Below, one piece after another: positions 1 through 7,300 of a stretch of DNA of 27,274 nucleotides (its first letter is position 1; every line of letters starts with the position of its first letter). The DNA lies in assembly GCA_002428685.1 (NCBI GenBank), contig DIXL01000058.1:1-27274 (forward strand). The letters are read 5' to 3'. A model generated the notes under the pieces. That model ran no database searches, was not told the origin of the DNA, and was given only the letters and a program-made list of their open reading frames with translations. This DNA comes from Cloacimonetes bacterium UBA6081 (lineage in GTDB: Bacteria; Cloacimonadota; Cloacimonadia; Cloacimonadales; Cloacimonadaceae). Made by a program: the position numbers and the translations under genes.

Positions 1-163
1 AAAAATTGTAAGTCAAAACTGGTAAACGAGTTCCAGTTACTGCAAACTATCGAAAAGAGGATATCCTCATTTAGCACCATAAGCTTCTTTGTATTGTGGA
101 TATGGATAAGTCCACAGTATAGTAGTGTTGGGTCAAACTTGGTATGTCGCAAATAGTATTGGG

Positions 164-185
164 GTGGCAATCTCCTGATTGCCAC
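164..185. other. Perfect 9-bp hairpin downstream of a small minus-strand ORF
   Basis: GTGGCAATC, loop TCCT, GATTGCCAC form a perfect stem. A weaker GGGA/TCCC pair follows at 195-210. The structure lies just beyond the stop codon of the minus-strand ORF at 210-461, but no T-run follows on either strand, so it is not a standard intrinsic terminator. It could be an mRNA 3' end stabiliser or a fragment of a dispersed palindromic repeat. Confidence 0.45.
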
Positions 186-209
186 AAGCCCATCGGGAGA
201 TCGGCTTCC

Positions 210-461
210 CTATGCTTGACATGACACTAGGTTCAAGGTTATTTGCTCTATTCCGACTTCTACATTTAGCCTTGGTAGTATCCCTTTTTTAATACCACAA
301 CTAACATAGCCAGCGTGGCAGTGGAAATCTGATATTTTTACCTTGCCTTCGGTAAATTCTTGAATCAATTTGTTTAGGGATTGATCCGGAACATTCAGCT
401 TTAAGGCAGCGTCAAAAGGCAGACTTAGAGCTTTGTATAATGCTGAACTTTCATCTATCAT
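210..461 (-). CDS. Small hypothetical protein (83 aa)
   Basis: I do not recognise this protein. It is 83 residues long, has no membrane segment or signal peptide, and carries three cysteines (about residues 48, 55 and 81) and an FHCHAG stretch. Support for a real gene is moderate. The composition is protein-like and no longer ORF opposes it. A GGGG stretch lies about ten bases before the ATG, which is a weak ribosome site. Perfect TTGACA and a 4/6 -10 box with 17-bp spacing lie upstream at 519-491. It stands alone in an otherwise decayed intergenic zone, so it could also be a truncated relic. Confidence 0.45.
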   Translation of the reverse strand: MIDESSALYKALSLPFDAALKLNVPDQSLNKLIQEFTEGKVKISDFHCHAGYVSCGIKKGILPRLNVEVGIEQITLNLVSCQA

Positions 462-490
462 GAAAAAACCCCATGTTATTCTCTGTCGTC

Positions 491-519
491 ATTCTTGTTA
501 TGTCATAGTTTTATGTCAA
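491..519 (-). promoter_or_regulatory. Candidate promoter of the 83-aa ORF
   Basis: Reading the minus strand, TTGACA (519-514) is followed after 17 bases by AAGAAT (496-491), about 30 bases before the ATG at 461. The -35 box is perfect and the -10 matches 4 of 6. The flanking GCTTGACA is shared with other intergenic sites in this window (213-220, 1151-1158 and the 26894-27031 array). Confidence 0.4.
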
Positions 520-616
520 GCAAAGATTGTCTGGAATTTATTTTGAACATAGCTGAGCCAAAGATGATAAACTGGAAATTGCTTCTTCCTTGCTTGCATT
601 CTCATATCATTTCCAG

Positions 617-654
617 ATCATTCCCAATAATATTGAGATTGATATGGGAATGAT
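617..654. repeat. 10-bp inverted repeat with extended imperfect arms
   Basis: ATCATTCCCA (617-626) and TGGGAATGAT (645-654) are perfect complements around an AT-rich loop. ATATGGGAATG is directly repeated at 643-653 and 654-664, and related ATATCATTTCC lies before the left arm, so a longer imperfect hairpin is possible. No gene is seen around it. Confidence 0.4.
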
Positions 655-695
655 ATGGGAATGGTAGCAAGGAAACAGGTAGTTTCGGTTTATGA

Positions 696-824
696 GAGAC
701 TGTTGACAATGGCTTGATCAGAGCTTCCAACAATACTCCTGTTTTGGTAACCCGCTATGAAGCGATTACCGAAACCCACATGAAAGAAATTTAGGCTTTG
801 TTTGAAGGGAAAATTTACAAGTAA
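696..824 (+). pseudogene. Gene 3'-end relic with an in-frame TAG
   Basis: A protein-like reading frame runs from 696, after a TGA at 693, through a core reading NTPVLVTRYEAITETHMKEI. It meets TAG at 792-794 and continues with ALFEGKIYK to a TAA at 822. The sequence before and after the TAG reads as one C-terminal tail, and a CAG-to-TAG change would explain the break. No start codon or ribosome site is apparent and the family is not recognised. It may also be chance. Confidence 0.25.
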
Positions 825-845
825 ATCTAAGCTGCATTTCAACAC

Positions 846-983
846 TGTCGTTCCCGCGGAGGCGGGAATCCAGCCCTATATAATCCCGTAGGGATGACAC
901 AAAATGTTGTGGCTAATACAGTCCTATTTGCCGCTCTTCCAGAGCTTTATCAAAGCTGGATTCCCGCCTCCGTGGGAACGACA
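846..983. repeat. REP-like composite inverted-repeat element, copy 1
   Basis: Outer arms of 29 bp at 846-874 and 955-983 are inverted copies with one mismatch. Each arm holds its own hairpin, TTCCCGC-GGAG-GCGGGAA, which is perfect on the left and has one G-T change on the right. An internal palindrome ATCCCGTAGGGAT lies at 883-895. The same architecture recurs at 27040-27179 in the opposite orientation, with arms conserved and the middle diverged. There is no room for a transposase, so this is a MITE- or REP-like non-autonomous element. Arms of this GC-rich type are widely dispersed in bacterial genomes. Confidence 0.8.
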
Positions 984-1008
984 CGTCAGATTTGACATTG
1001 CACAGTAG

Positions 1009-1113
1009 TTATAAACCTGCCAGTTTGCTCATGGTTTCAATCCCCACTATGATGCAGTCATCCGGGGGCAGGAATTTGTCGGAGAGCAGAGGGGTTCCGT
1101 CAAATCCGTGTCC
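1009..1113 (-). pseudogene. C-terminal relic, possibly TrkA-C-like
   Basis: On the minus strand a 34-codon frame ends at TAA (1011-1009) and reads DGTPLLSDKFLPPDDCIIVG followed by IETMSKLAGL. A TAG at 1116-1114 cuts it off upstream. The pattern (a turn, 'gD..ivvG', then a short helix) recalls the end of TrkA-C/RCK domains of ion transporters. That assignment is tentative. It appears to be the last remnant of a gene otherwise lost between the repeat element and pgpH. Confidence 0.3.
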
Positions 1114-1152
1114 CTATTAATCTTTTGGAGGATGCCTCACAAAAGGTTGTGC

Positions 1153-1178
1153 TTGACATGCAAAGCCACTTGTAAAAT
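1153..1178 (+). promoter_or_regulatory. Candidate promoter of the pgpH operon
   Basis: TTGACA (1153-1158) and TAAAAT (1173-1178) lie directly before the pgpH start at 1188. The spacer is only 14 bases, and the -10 sits ten bases from the ATG, leaving a very short leader. A nearly identical arrangement precedes rplM (TTGACA, 13 bases, TAAAAT at 18947-18971). This suggests a lineage-specific promoter shape or a shared operator. Confidence 0.4.
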
Positions 1179-1187
1179 GGTAAATTC

Positions 1188-3278
1188 ATGAACTCTAAAT
1201 ACGTCCTGTTCAGTATTGTAACTGCTTTAGTCATTGTAGGCATATATCAAATATTTGCCATAGGCGAGTATAATTATCCGGAATACAATTTAAAAGCAGG
1301 TCAGGTAGCTGAAGCTGAAATAATTGCCCCCTTCGATTTCCCGGTGATGAAGCCCGAAAAAGAGCTGGAGATAGAAAAAGAAAAGGTGATTCAACAAATT
1401 GCCAAGCCATATTTTATCTCAGATGAGCCGATGTTTGAAACCCTGAGTGATTTTGATGCAATTTTTGCCTTACTCGCCTCCAATGCTGCCAATCCGAATG
1501 ATCTTGCCCAAGCTTTAAAGCGTAGCGGACATACCTTTAATCCCGAAAATCTATCCGCCTTCGCCACGCCTTCTTTGCGGGACAAGACTTATGAAAACCT
1601 GCGTAACAAACTTAGCTCTTTGTATCAAAAGGGGATATACGAAAGTCTTAGCAGCGATAGTGTGCTGATTAGCTCCGAAGATGAGCTTAAAACCGTTCCC
1701 ATCACCAATTTCTTCTCGGTGGAATCCGCCCGGGAAGAGCTGATAAAAACCTCCGAATCTGTAAAGGGTTTCACAGCCGAATTAGCAGAGCAGCTTATCA
1801 AACCAAACCTTTTGGTAAGCGAAGATAAGCTAAATGAGATAAGCATGAGCAGATTGGGTGCAGTTCCTCAAAGCGAAGGAGTAGTTTTGCAAAACGAGAT
1901 TATCGTTCGCAAAAATGCCCGCATTACCAACGAAGAAATGCGTAAACTGAATTCCTTGCAGCGAGCTTACCGGGACCGGAATGTTCATAAATCACCCTTG
2001 CAGGAGACAATCCTGACTCTGGGGCTGCTGATGTTCATCTTTATGGTGGTCAGCCTGGCCAATCATTATTTTTGCGTGATGGACAAGGAAGCCAAGTTAT
2101 TGGTATCAGATTTTATCCCGCTGAATTTGGGTTTTGTGGTTTTGGCACTTATAACCACCTTGGTAAATCAGGTTTTGGGATATAGCAATTTGGTAATACC
2201 CTTTGCCATGTTTGGCATCTCGGCCGCCATCCTGGTAAGCTTTGAGTATGGCATGCTCTATAGTATATGCAGTTCCATGGTGGTTGCACCTTTTATCAAT
2301 TGGGAATCTTACACTACCATAATCCTGCTTTTGTCTTCAATGGCTTGTTTACTATTAATCCGGCGTCAGAATGCCTGGCACGAATATCTGATGATCTGGA
2401 TTTATATGGTGATTTCGTCAGTTTTGGTAATTGTAAGCATTTCGATTTATAAAAATGATAATCTGATAAGTATCGTCCGCTCTCTGGGAGTTGGATTGAT
2501 CTCTGCTACCACCAGTATTGCCGGCATCATTATGGTAGTGCCCTATTATGAACGAAAATGGAATAGAGCAACCAAACAAACCTTGCTGGAACTGCTGGAT
2601 TTTAATCATCCCCTGCTAAAAAAACTGGCTACAGAAGCTGTAGGAACCTATCACCATTCGTTAATAGTAGGCAATTTGACCGAACGGGCTGCTGAAGCAA
2701 TTGGTGCGAATCCACTTCTGGCAAGGGTGGGAAGCTATTATCATGATATTGGCAAAGTAATTCACACCGATATTTACACAGAAAACAATAGTGAATCTTC
2801 TGTATTACACGATAGCATGATCCCAACCGAAAGTGCAAACATGATCCGCGACCATGTGTCTGAGGGAATTATCCTGGCAAAGAAATATAAAATCCCCCAA
2901 CCGGTGATTGACATTATTATGCAACATCATGGCGATTCGGTGATCCGCTATTTTTATGAGAAAGAGGCCAAGGAAAAAGGCACAGCAGATAAAACAGCTT
3001 TTCAATACCCCGGCCCCAAACCTCAAAGCAAGGAAGCAGCTTTGGTGATGATTGCAGACATTGTGGAATCCACTGCCAAGGCCAAATCCATTGAAAGCGA
3101 AGCCGATATTGCCAAAATAATTGATGATACAATCAATCACCTGATTAAGGAAAAGCAGTTTGACGAATCTCCCATAACCTTAAAAGATTTAAGTGTGATC
3201 AAGAGCTTGTTTATCCCTGTGTTTGGCAGCATCTACCGTAAAAGACTGGATTATCCCGAACCAAGCAGCAGTGAATAA
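1188..3278 (+). CDS. pgpH: PgpH/YqfF-type 7TMR-HD phosphohydrolase (c-di-AMP phosphodiesterase)
   Basis: This is a 696-residue membrane HD-family phosphohydrolase, close to the usual ~700 for PgpH. An N-terminal membrane anchor (about 5-25) is followed by an extracytoplasmic region rich in charged residues (about 30-270, the 7TMR-HDED part), then a hydrophobic multi-span region (about 270-450). The cytoplasmic HD domain shows YHHS (H489, H490), YYHDIGK (H519, D520) and QHHGDS, the metal ligands of the HDIG type. Known members cleave c-di-AMP to pApA and so influence osmolyte uptake and wall homeostasis. It begins the plus-strand run, and ybeY follows at once, as in the Firmicute yqfF-ybeY order. 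No phoH is seen upstream. No strong ribosome site precedes the ATG. Confidence 0.93.
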   Translation: MNSKYVLFSIVTALVIVGIYQIFAIGEYNYPEYNLKAGQVAEAEIIAPFDFPVMKPEKELEIEKEKVIQQIAKPYFISDEPMFETLSDFDAIFALLASNAANPNDLAQALKRSGHTFNPENLSAFATPSLRDKTYENLRNKLSSLYQKGIYESLSSDSVLISSEDELKTVPITNFFSVESAREELIKTSESVKGFTAELAEQLIKPNLLVSEDKLNEISMSRLGAVPQSEGVVLQNEIIVRKNARITNEEMRKLNSLQRAYRDRNVHKSPLQETILTLGLLMFIFMVVSLANHYFCVMDKEAKLLVSDFIPLNLGFVVLALITTLVNQVLGYSNLVIPFAMFGISAAILVSFEYGMLYSICSSMVVAPFINWESYTTIILLLSSMACLLLIRRQNAWHEYLMIWIYMVISSVLVIVSISIYKNDNLISIVRSLGVGLISATTSIAGIIMVVPYYERKWNRATKQTLLELLDFNHPLLKKLATEAVGTYHHSLIVGNLTERAAEAIGANPLLARVGSYYHDIGKVIHTDIYTENNSESSVLHDSMIPTESANMIRDHVSEGIILAKKYKIPQPVIDIIMQHHGDSVIRYFYEKEAKEKGTADKTAFQYPGPKPQSKEAALVMIADIVESTAKAKSIESEADIAKIIDDTINHLIKEKQFDESPITLKDLSVIKSLFIPVFGSIYRKRLDYPEPSSSE

Positions 3279-3301
3279 AACGGACGCTTAAGAATATTAA
3301 C

Positions 3302-3751
3302 ATGAGCGAAATAGAAGTAATTGGCCACTGCCCGCTTTCGCAGCAGGAATTGGATAGAATTATGCTCGGGGTGTTTGAGGGAGAAAACCCGGGCAAGGAC
3401 TATCTGATCAGCCTTCTAATGGTGGAAGACGAGGAAATGAAACACTATAACAAAACCTATCGCGGACTGGGTGAAGCAACTGATATCCTAAGCTTTGTAA
3501 CGGCAACAGTGCCGGTAAATGAAGCAGAAACTGAAAAGCAAAAGCCGCGGGAGCAATTGATTTGCGATATTATCATTGACATAAATCAGCTAATCCGTCA
3601 GAAGGGAAACGAGACAATTGAGAAAGAGTTCCGTAATGTGCTAATTCATGGACTGCTGCATTTGCTTGGCTATGATCATACGCGCTTGACGGACAAAGAG
3701 ATAATGAGTAACAAAGAAGAGTATTATCAAAGAATATTACAAGGTGAATGA
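3302..3751 (+). CDS. ybeY: YbeY endoribonuclease, 16S rRNA maturation factor
   Basis: A 149-residue protein with the diagnostic zinc motif HGLLHLLGYDH (H116, H120, H126) and the preceding substrate-binding stretch around GLGEATDILSF (residues 56-65). YbeY is a metallo-endoribonuclease needed for 16S rRNA 3'-end processing and ribosome quality control in the cytoplasm. It lies 23 bases after pgpH, in the classical pgpH-ybeY order. Length and motif spacing are normal. The ribosome site before the ATG is weak, so translation may depend on the upstream gene. Confidence 0.95.
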   Translation: MSEIEVIGHCPLSQQELDRIMLGVFEGENPGKDYLISLLMVEDEEMKHYNKTYRGLGEATDILSFVTATVPVNEAETEKQKPREQLICDIIIDINQLIRQKGNETIEKEFRNVLIHGLLHLLGYDHTRLTDKEIMSNKEEYYQRILQGE

Positions 3752-3756
3752 ATTAA

Positions 3757-5022
3757 GTGGACGACGGTAAGATAGCAATAATTATCGTCCTATTTGCACT
3801 TTCAGCCTTTTTTTCAAGCTCTGAAACTGCCTTGTTTTCGCTATCCAAAATCTTTTTAAAGAAGCTGGAAAACGATGGTGGCAGTGGTGCAAAGAGGATA
3901 TTATATCTATTAAAAAGGCCCAGACAGCTATTAATTACGTTGCTGTTGGGCAACACATTTGTCAATATGGCGATTTCGTCCTTTGGCACTCTGCTGGCCA
4001 TTCAGTTCAGCATAACCCACGGCCTTAATACGTCTGGAATTATCACTATTCAGATTGTGTTAACCACAATACTCATTCTGTTTTTTGGAGAAATTACCCC
4101 CAAACTATTGGCACTTTCCAAAGCAGACAGCATTAGCGGCGTGCTGAGCGTGCCTTTGATTTTGTTCCGCATTGTTTTTTTCCCTATAGTATGGGTGCTG
4201 GAAAAATTCAGTGGACTGCTATCTAAAAAGCAACCTCAGGATAAACACTTAGGAAGCCAGTTTACGCATGAGGAATTCCATAATCTAATAGTTTCCGAAA
4301 GCAGTAGCCGCAGCCTGGAAGAACATGAAAAAAAGATGCTGGTAGGGCTGTTTCGGTTTAAAGATGCAGAAATAAAAGAGATTTATGTTCCACGCGTAAA
4401 GATCACCGCTGTGGAAGAAAACATGAGCCTGGAAGAGCTGAAAGAGATCATTGTAGCCAGTGGTTATTCCCGGATTCCAGTTTTTAAAGATAGCATCGAC
4501 GATATTGTGGGCATAATATATGTGAAAGACTTACTGCTGTATCCGGAGAAAAAGAGCATTAAAGCTCTGATGCGACCCGTGTGGTTCGTTACGGAAAACA
4601 TGAAGGTTCAAAGCTTGTTGAATCAGTTTAAACAAAAGAAACTGCAGTTAGCTGTGGTGGTGGATGAATATGGCGGAACCAGCGGAATAATTTCTTTGGA
4701 AGACATCCTGGAAGAAATTGTTGGGGATATAAGAGATGAATATGACAAGGACGAAATACCCGAACTGGTGAAAAAGGACGAAAATACCTTTGAGCTTAAT
4801 GGAAACTATAGCATCCGTCAATTAAATCAAGAATTTAACACCGACATCTCGGTGGAAGAATATGACAATCTGGCAGAATATATGCTGGCGTATTTTAATC
4901 ATGTGCCTGCGATTGGTGAACACTTGGTTTATGATAACAGAGTGGAATTTACCGTTTTGGACAGTGATGAAAAAAGCATCAAACAAATCCAGATGGTCTT
5001 GCGAAGCAGAGCTGTAAACTGA
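3757..5022 (+). CDS. CNNM/CBS-pair membrane protein (TlyC/CorC family)
   Basis: A 421-residue protein with the standard three-part build. First is a DUF21/CNNM membrane domain starting FFSSSETALFSLSK (about residues 18-31) with further hydrophobic spans to about 150. Next is a CBS-domain pair (about 205-330, including VPRVKITAVEE, SGYSRIPVF and VVVDEYGGTSGIISLEDILEEIVGDI split over two repeats). Last is a CorC/HlyC accessory domain (about 340-420). Family members are linked to Mg2+/Co2+ efflux or to old 'hemolysin' annotations, and the substrate is not deducible here. The start is GTG at 3757, with AAGGTGA nine bases upstream inside the ybeY end. The gene ends in TGA within CTGA, where the next frame can begin. 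Confidence 0.9.
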   Translation: MDDGKIAIIIVLFALSAFFSSSETALFSLSKIFLKKLENDGGSGAKRILYLLKRPRQLLITLLLGNTFVNMAISSFGTLLAIQFSITHGLNTSGIITIQIVLTTILILFFGEITPKLLALSKADSISGVLSVPLILFRIVFFPIVWVLEKFSGLLSKKQPQDKHLGSQFTHEEFHNLIVSESSSRSLEEHEKKMLVGLFRFKDAEIKEIYVPRVKITAVEENMSLEELKEIIVASGYSRIPVFKDSIDDIVGIIYVKDLLLYPEKKSIKALMRPVWFVTENMKVQSLLNQFKQKKLQLAVVVDEYGGTSGIISLEDILEEIVGDIRDEYDKDEIPELVKKDENTFELNGNYSIRQLNQEFNTDISVEEYDNLAEYMLAYFNHVPAIGEHLVYDNRVEFTVLDSDEKSIKQIQMVLRSRAVN

Positions 5023-5723
5023 AAAAATACATTCTGATCTGTGCCCTGATATACGCTTCGTTATGGGCTTCCACGGTGGAATATAACATCAAATCCCTTG
5101 GGATAAAAATTGCCTTAATCAGCATAAATCGCAACGAAGAACAACGAACTGTAATAGTAAAAACCAAATCTTTAAAGACAAGTTCCTTGTTTCCTCAAAT
5201 TAATAATATATATAGAATCTCTTATGATGAGCAGTTTAGACCCCTGGCACTCAATCGCAGTGTAAGCCAAAAAGAGCTACTGGAAGAAATTAACACAAAC
5301 TATGACCATAACACCCAAAAAGCAATTATGTCCCGCAGTTCCACCCATAATAGCAGCACTTATACAATAAGCAAAAACAGCAGAGATCCATTTAGCCTGC
5401 TGGCCTATATTGGCACAGGTAAAGCTGCTGAAGGAGTCTATAATATTGATGGAAATGGATTGCCCTGGCAAGCAAAAGTGCGTAGTTTTGAGACGGAGAT
5501 AGTTAAAACCTCCTTGGGTAAGTATCTGGCAAAACGCTATGATTTGACTTTTACAAACCTAACCGGAAAGAAAATGCCCTATACAGATATGGTTACCTTC
5601 AATATGCTTAGTGAAAATAACAAAATGAGCCTTTGGGTGAGCGAGGAAAATGTTATCCTGAAAGCATTGGTAAAAAAAGGGGCGATCTCTGTAACTTGGG
5701 AGATTATTGGAATTTCGCAGTGA
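5019..5723 (+). CDS. Secreted DUF3108-like protein, probable CTG start
   Basis: The first ATG/GTG of this frame (GTG 5076) would give a 215-residue protein with no export signal. Upstream the frame stays open and encodes KKYILICALIYASLWAS just before that GTG, a textbook signal peptide with a lysine pair, hydrophobic core and small-residue cleavage site. No ATG, GTG or TTG lies between, and the frame meets CTG at 5019, overlapping the previous stop as CTGA. I therefore place the start at this CTG (234 aa). ATT at 5031 is a weaker option. The mature part resembles DUF3108 periplasmic proteins in its alternating beta pattern, its RDPFSLLAYIGTG block and an LWVSEENVILKALVKKG end. Function is unknown. 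The next gene overlaps by GTGA. Confidence 0.75.
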   Translation: MKKYILICALIYASLWASTVEYNIKSLGIKIALISINRNEEQRTVIVKTKSLKTSSLFPQINNIYRISYDEQFRPLALNRSVSQKELLEEINTNYDHNTQKAIMSRSSTHNSSTYTISKNSRDPFSLLAYIGTGKAAEGVYNIDGNGLPWQAKVRSFETEIVKTSLGKYLAKRYDLTFTNLTGKKMPYTDMVTFNMLSENNKMSLWVSEENVILKALVKKGAISVTWEIIGISQ

Positions 5724-6070
5724 AGCTTCGTCGTAGTATTTATCCCAGTATTGCATGGCTGCTGCTTATCTGGATTTTATCGTCCATTCCCTCCAAAAAC
5801 TTGCCAGGCATTCAGGTTTTGGGAATTGATAAGCTGGCTCATGTATGTGTATATTTCATTCTGGGACTTTTGTGCAACTTATGGCTGAAATCGCTACATT
5901 GTAAAACCTATCAAGTGGTGTTTTTCTACTCATTGCTTTTACTTACTGCCACAGCTGACGAATTTCATCAATACTATATTCCGGGACGAAGCGTGGTTGT
6001 TTATGATCTGATGGCAAATGGCCTGGGCTTGGTTTTGGCTATGGGTCTTTACTTAAAAAAACATGATTAG
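5720..6070 (+). CDS. VanZ-like membrane protein
   Basis: A 116-residue protein with the VanZ-family signature: a first transmembrane helix (WLLLIWILSSIP), then IDKLAHVCVYFILGLL, a third helix, and the conserved DEFHQYYIPGRSVVVYDLMANGLG block. The frame is open further upstream (to 5633), but that part lies inside the preceding gene. GTG at 5720, overlapping the upstream stop as GTGA, is the sensible start. Vancomycin-resistance VanZ gives low-level teicoplanin resistance, but most members of this family have no known role, and resistance should not be inferred. It overlaps the ABC ATPase gene by eight bases. Confidence 0.85.
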   Translation: MKLRRSIYPSIAWLLLIWILSSIPSKNLPGIQVLGIDKLAHVCVYFILGLLCNLWLKSLHCKTYQVVFFYSLLLLTATADEFHQYYIPGRSVVVYDLMANGLGLVLAMGLYLKKHD

Positions 6071-6779
6071 CGTTTTTCAACTATCAGTCAGTCTTGGTGG
6101 ACAAAATATTCTGAATAACATCAGTTTCGTTTTACCGGATAAGCATAATATGGTTATCCTGGGTCGTAGCGGTAGCGGAAAAACCGTGTTGATAAAGACT
6201 TTGCTTGGAATTTATACCCCAGATAGCGGTGAGGTGATCATAGATGGAACAGATGTTCATTCCTCCCTGGCAGAAGATCGCAAGGAACTAAAAAAACGTT
6301 TCGCCATGGTGTTTCAAAACGCTGCTTTGCTTGATTCGTTTACAGTGAAGCAAAATGTAGCACTGCCACTTTATGAACGTGGCCAAACCGATAGCGAAGC
6401 CATTCGTGATAAAGTAATAGCCTGCTTAAAAACAGTGGGATTGGAACACACCTTAGAGCTATATCCCGCCCAACTGAGCGGAGGAATGCGCAAACGCATT
6501 GGAATAGCCCGAGCCTTGGTTTATGATCCGGATTATATTGTATTTGACGAACCTGTTTCTGGTCTTGATCCCATTACTTCAAGTGAAATAATTTATTACA
6601 TTTCTCAGATAGCTTCCATGGAAAAGGCGACATTAATCACTATCACGCACGAAATCCGCAATCTGGAGCAGATATGCAACCAATTGCTGTTTCTGGATAA
6701 TGGCAACCTGCTGTTCTATGGTAGTTTAGCAGAGCTTGGAGCTACTTCCAATAGTTTTATAAAAAAATACATGTCATGA
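6063..6779 (+). CDS. ABC transporter ATP-binding protein, MlaF-like
   Basis: A 238-residue ATPase with Walker A GRSGSGKT (34-41), Q-loop FQN (84-86), signature LSGGM (138-142), Walker B YIVFDEP (158-164) and switch H196. The FDEPVSGLDPIT segment and the LSGGMRKR signature are typical of the MlaF/Ttg2A branch, which powers MCE-type lipid transport between the membranes. No MlaE permease or MCE-domain protein is encoded beside it. It must either partner with distant genes or serve another membrane protein of this operon. It overlaps the VanZ-like gene and ends in ATGA with the Gx gene. Confidence 0.85.
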   Translation: MISVFQLSVSLGGQNILNNISFVLPDKHNMVILGRSGSGKTVLIKTLLGIYTPDSGEVIIDGTDVHSSLAEDRKELKKRFAMVFQNAALLDSFTVKQNVALPLYERGQTDSEAIRDKVIACLKTVGLEHTLELYPAQLSGGMRKRIGIARALVYDPDYIVFDEPVSGLDPITSSEIIYYISQIASMEKATLITITHEIRNLEQICNQLLFLDNGNLLFYGSLAELGATSNSFIKKYMS

Positions 6780-7300
6780 CACTATATAATGAAAACAAAC
6801 TGCTGCAGCTTGCCTTTTTAACTGCCCTTGCAGCATCAATCCATATAATAGAAAGCCTGATAATGCGGATGATGCCGCTTCCATTTTTACGCATTGGCCT
6901 ATCCAACGTGGTGGTTCTGTATTTGATTTATAAAAACCGAAGTTGGGAAGCTATTGTTGTAAACATCAGCAAGTCCATTCTGGGTGGGCTTGCGACCTTT
7001 ACCTTGCTTACGCCTGCCACATTGCTATCGTTGACAGGAGGCTTAGGCGCAATTTTTGTCATGCTGCTCTTCCGCTGGTTAAATTTGGGATTTAGCATTT
7101 ATGGAATCAGTATCTGTGGAGCTATATCACATAATCTCATTCAGTTAACTCTTGTTTATCTACTGCTAATCAAGAGCAGCAGTGTTTTTGTATTGACACC
7201 ATTACTACTTTCAATTGCATTGCTTAGCGGAAGCTTGATTGCATACGTAACCCTTTATGTAGATACAAAATTCAAACTTTCGGTTTTATGGGAAAAATGA
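6776..7300 (+). CDS. Gx transporter / heptaprenyl diphosphate synthase component I family membrane protein
   Basis: A 174-residue, highly hydrophobic protein with about five membrane segments. The pattern is that of the Hpre_diP_synt_I/Gx family: an N-terminal ALAASIHIIESL, then PLPFLRIGLSNVVVLYLIY and GGLATFTLLTPATLLSLTGG. These proteins resemble ECF-transporter S-components. The enzyme-related name is historical and a transport role is more likely. The ATG at 6776 overlaps the ATPase stop as ATGA, implying translational coupling. A functional pairing with the upstream ATPase is possible, but it is only an inference from position. Confidence 0.8.
   Translation: MTLYNENKLLQLAFLTALAASIHIIESLIMRMMPLPFLRIGLSNVVVLYLIYKNRSWEAIVVNISKSILGGLATFTLLTPATLLSLTGGLGAIFVMLLFRWLNLGFSIYGISICGAISHNLIQLTLVYLLLIKSSSVFVLTPLLLSIALLSGSLIAYVTLYVDTKFKLSVLWEK

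Noticed and set aside
5720..6070. Glycopeptide antibiotic resistance via VanZ
   Set aside because: No vanHAX or vanRS genes are present, and VanZ-family proteins are common housekeeping membrane proteins.
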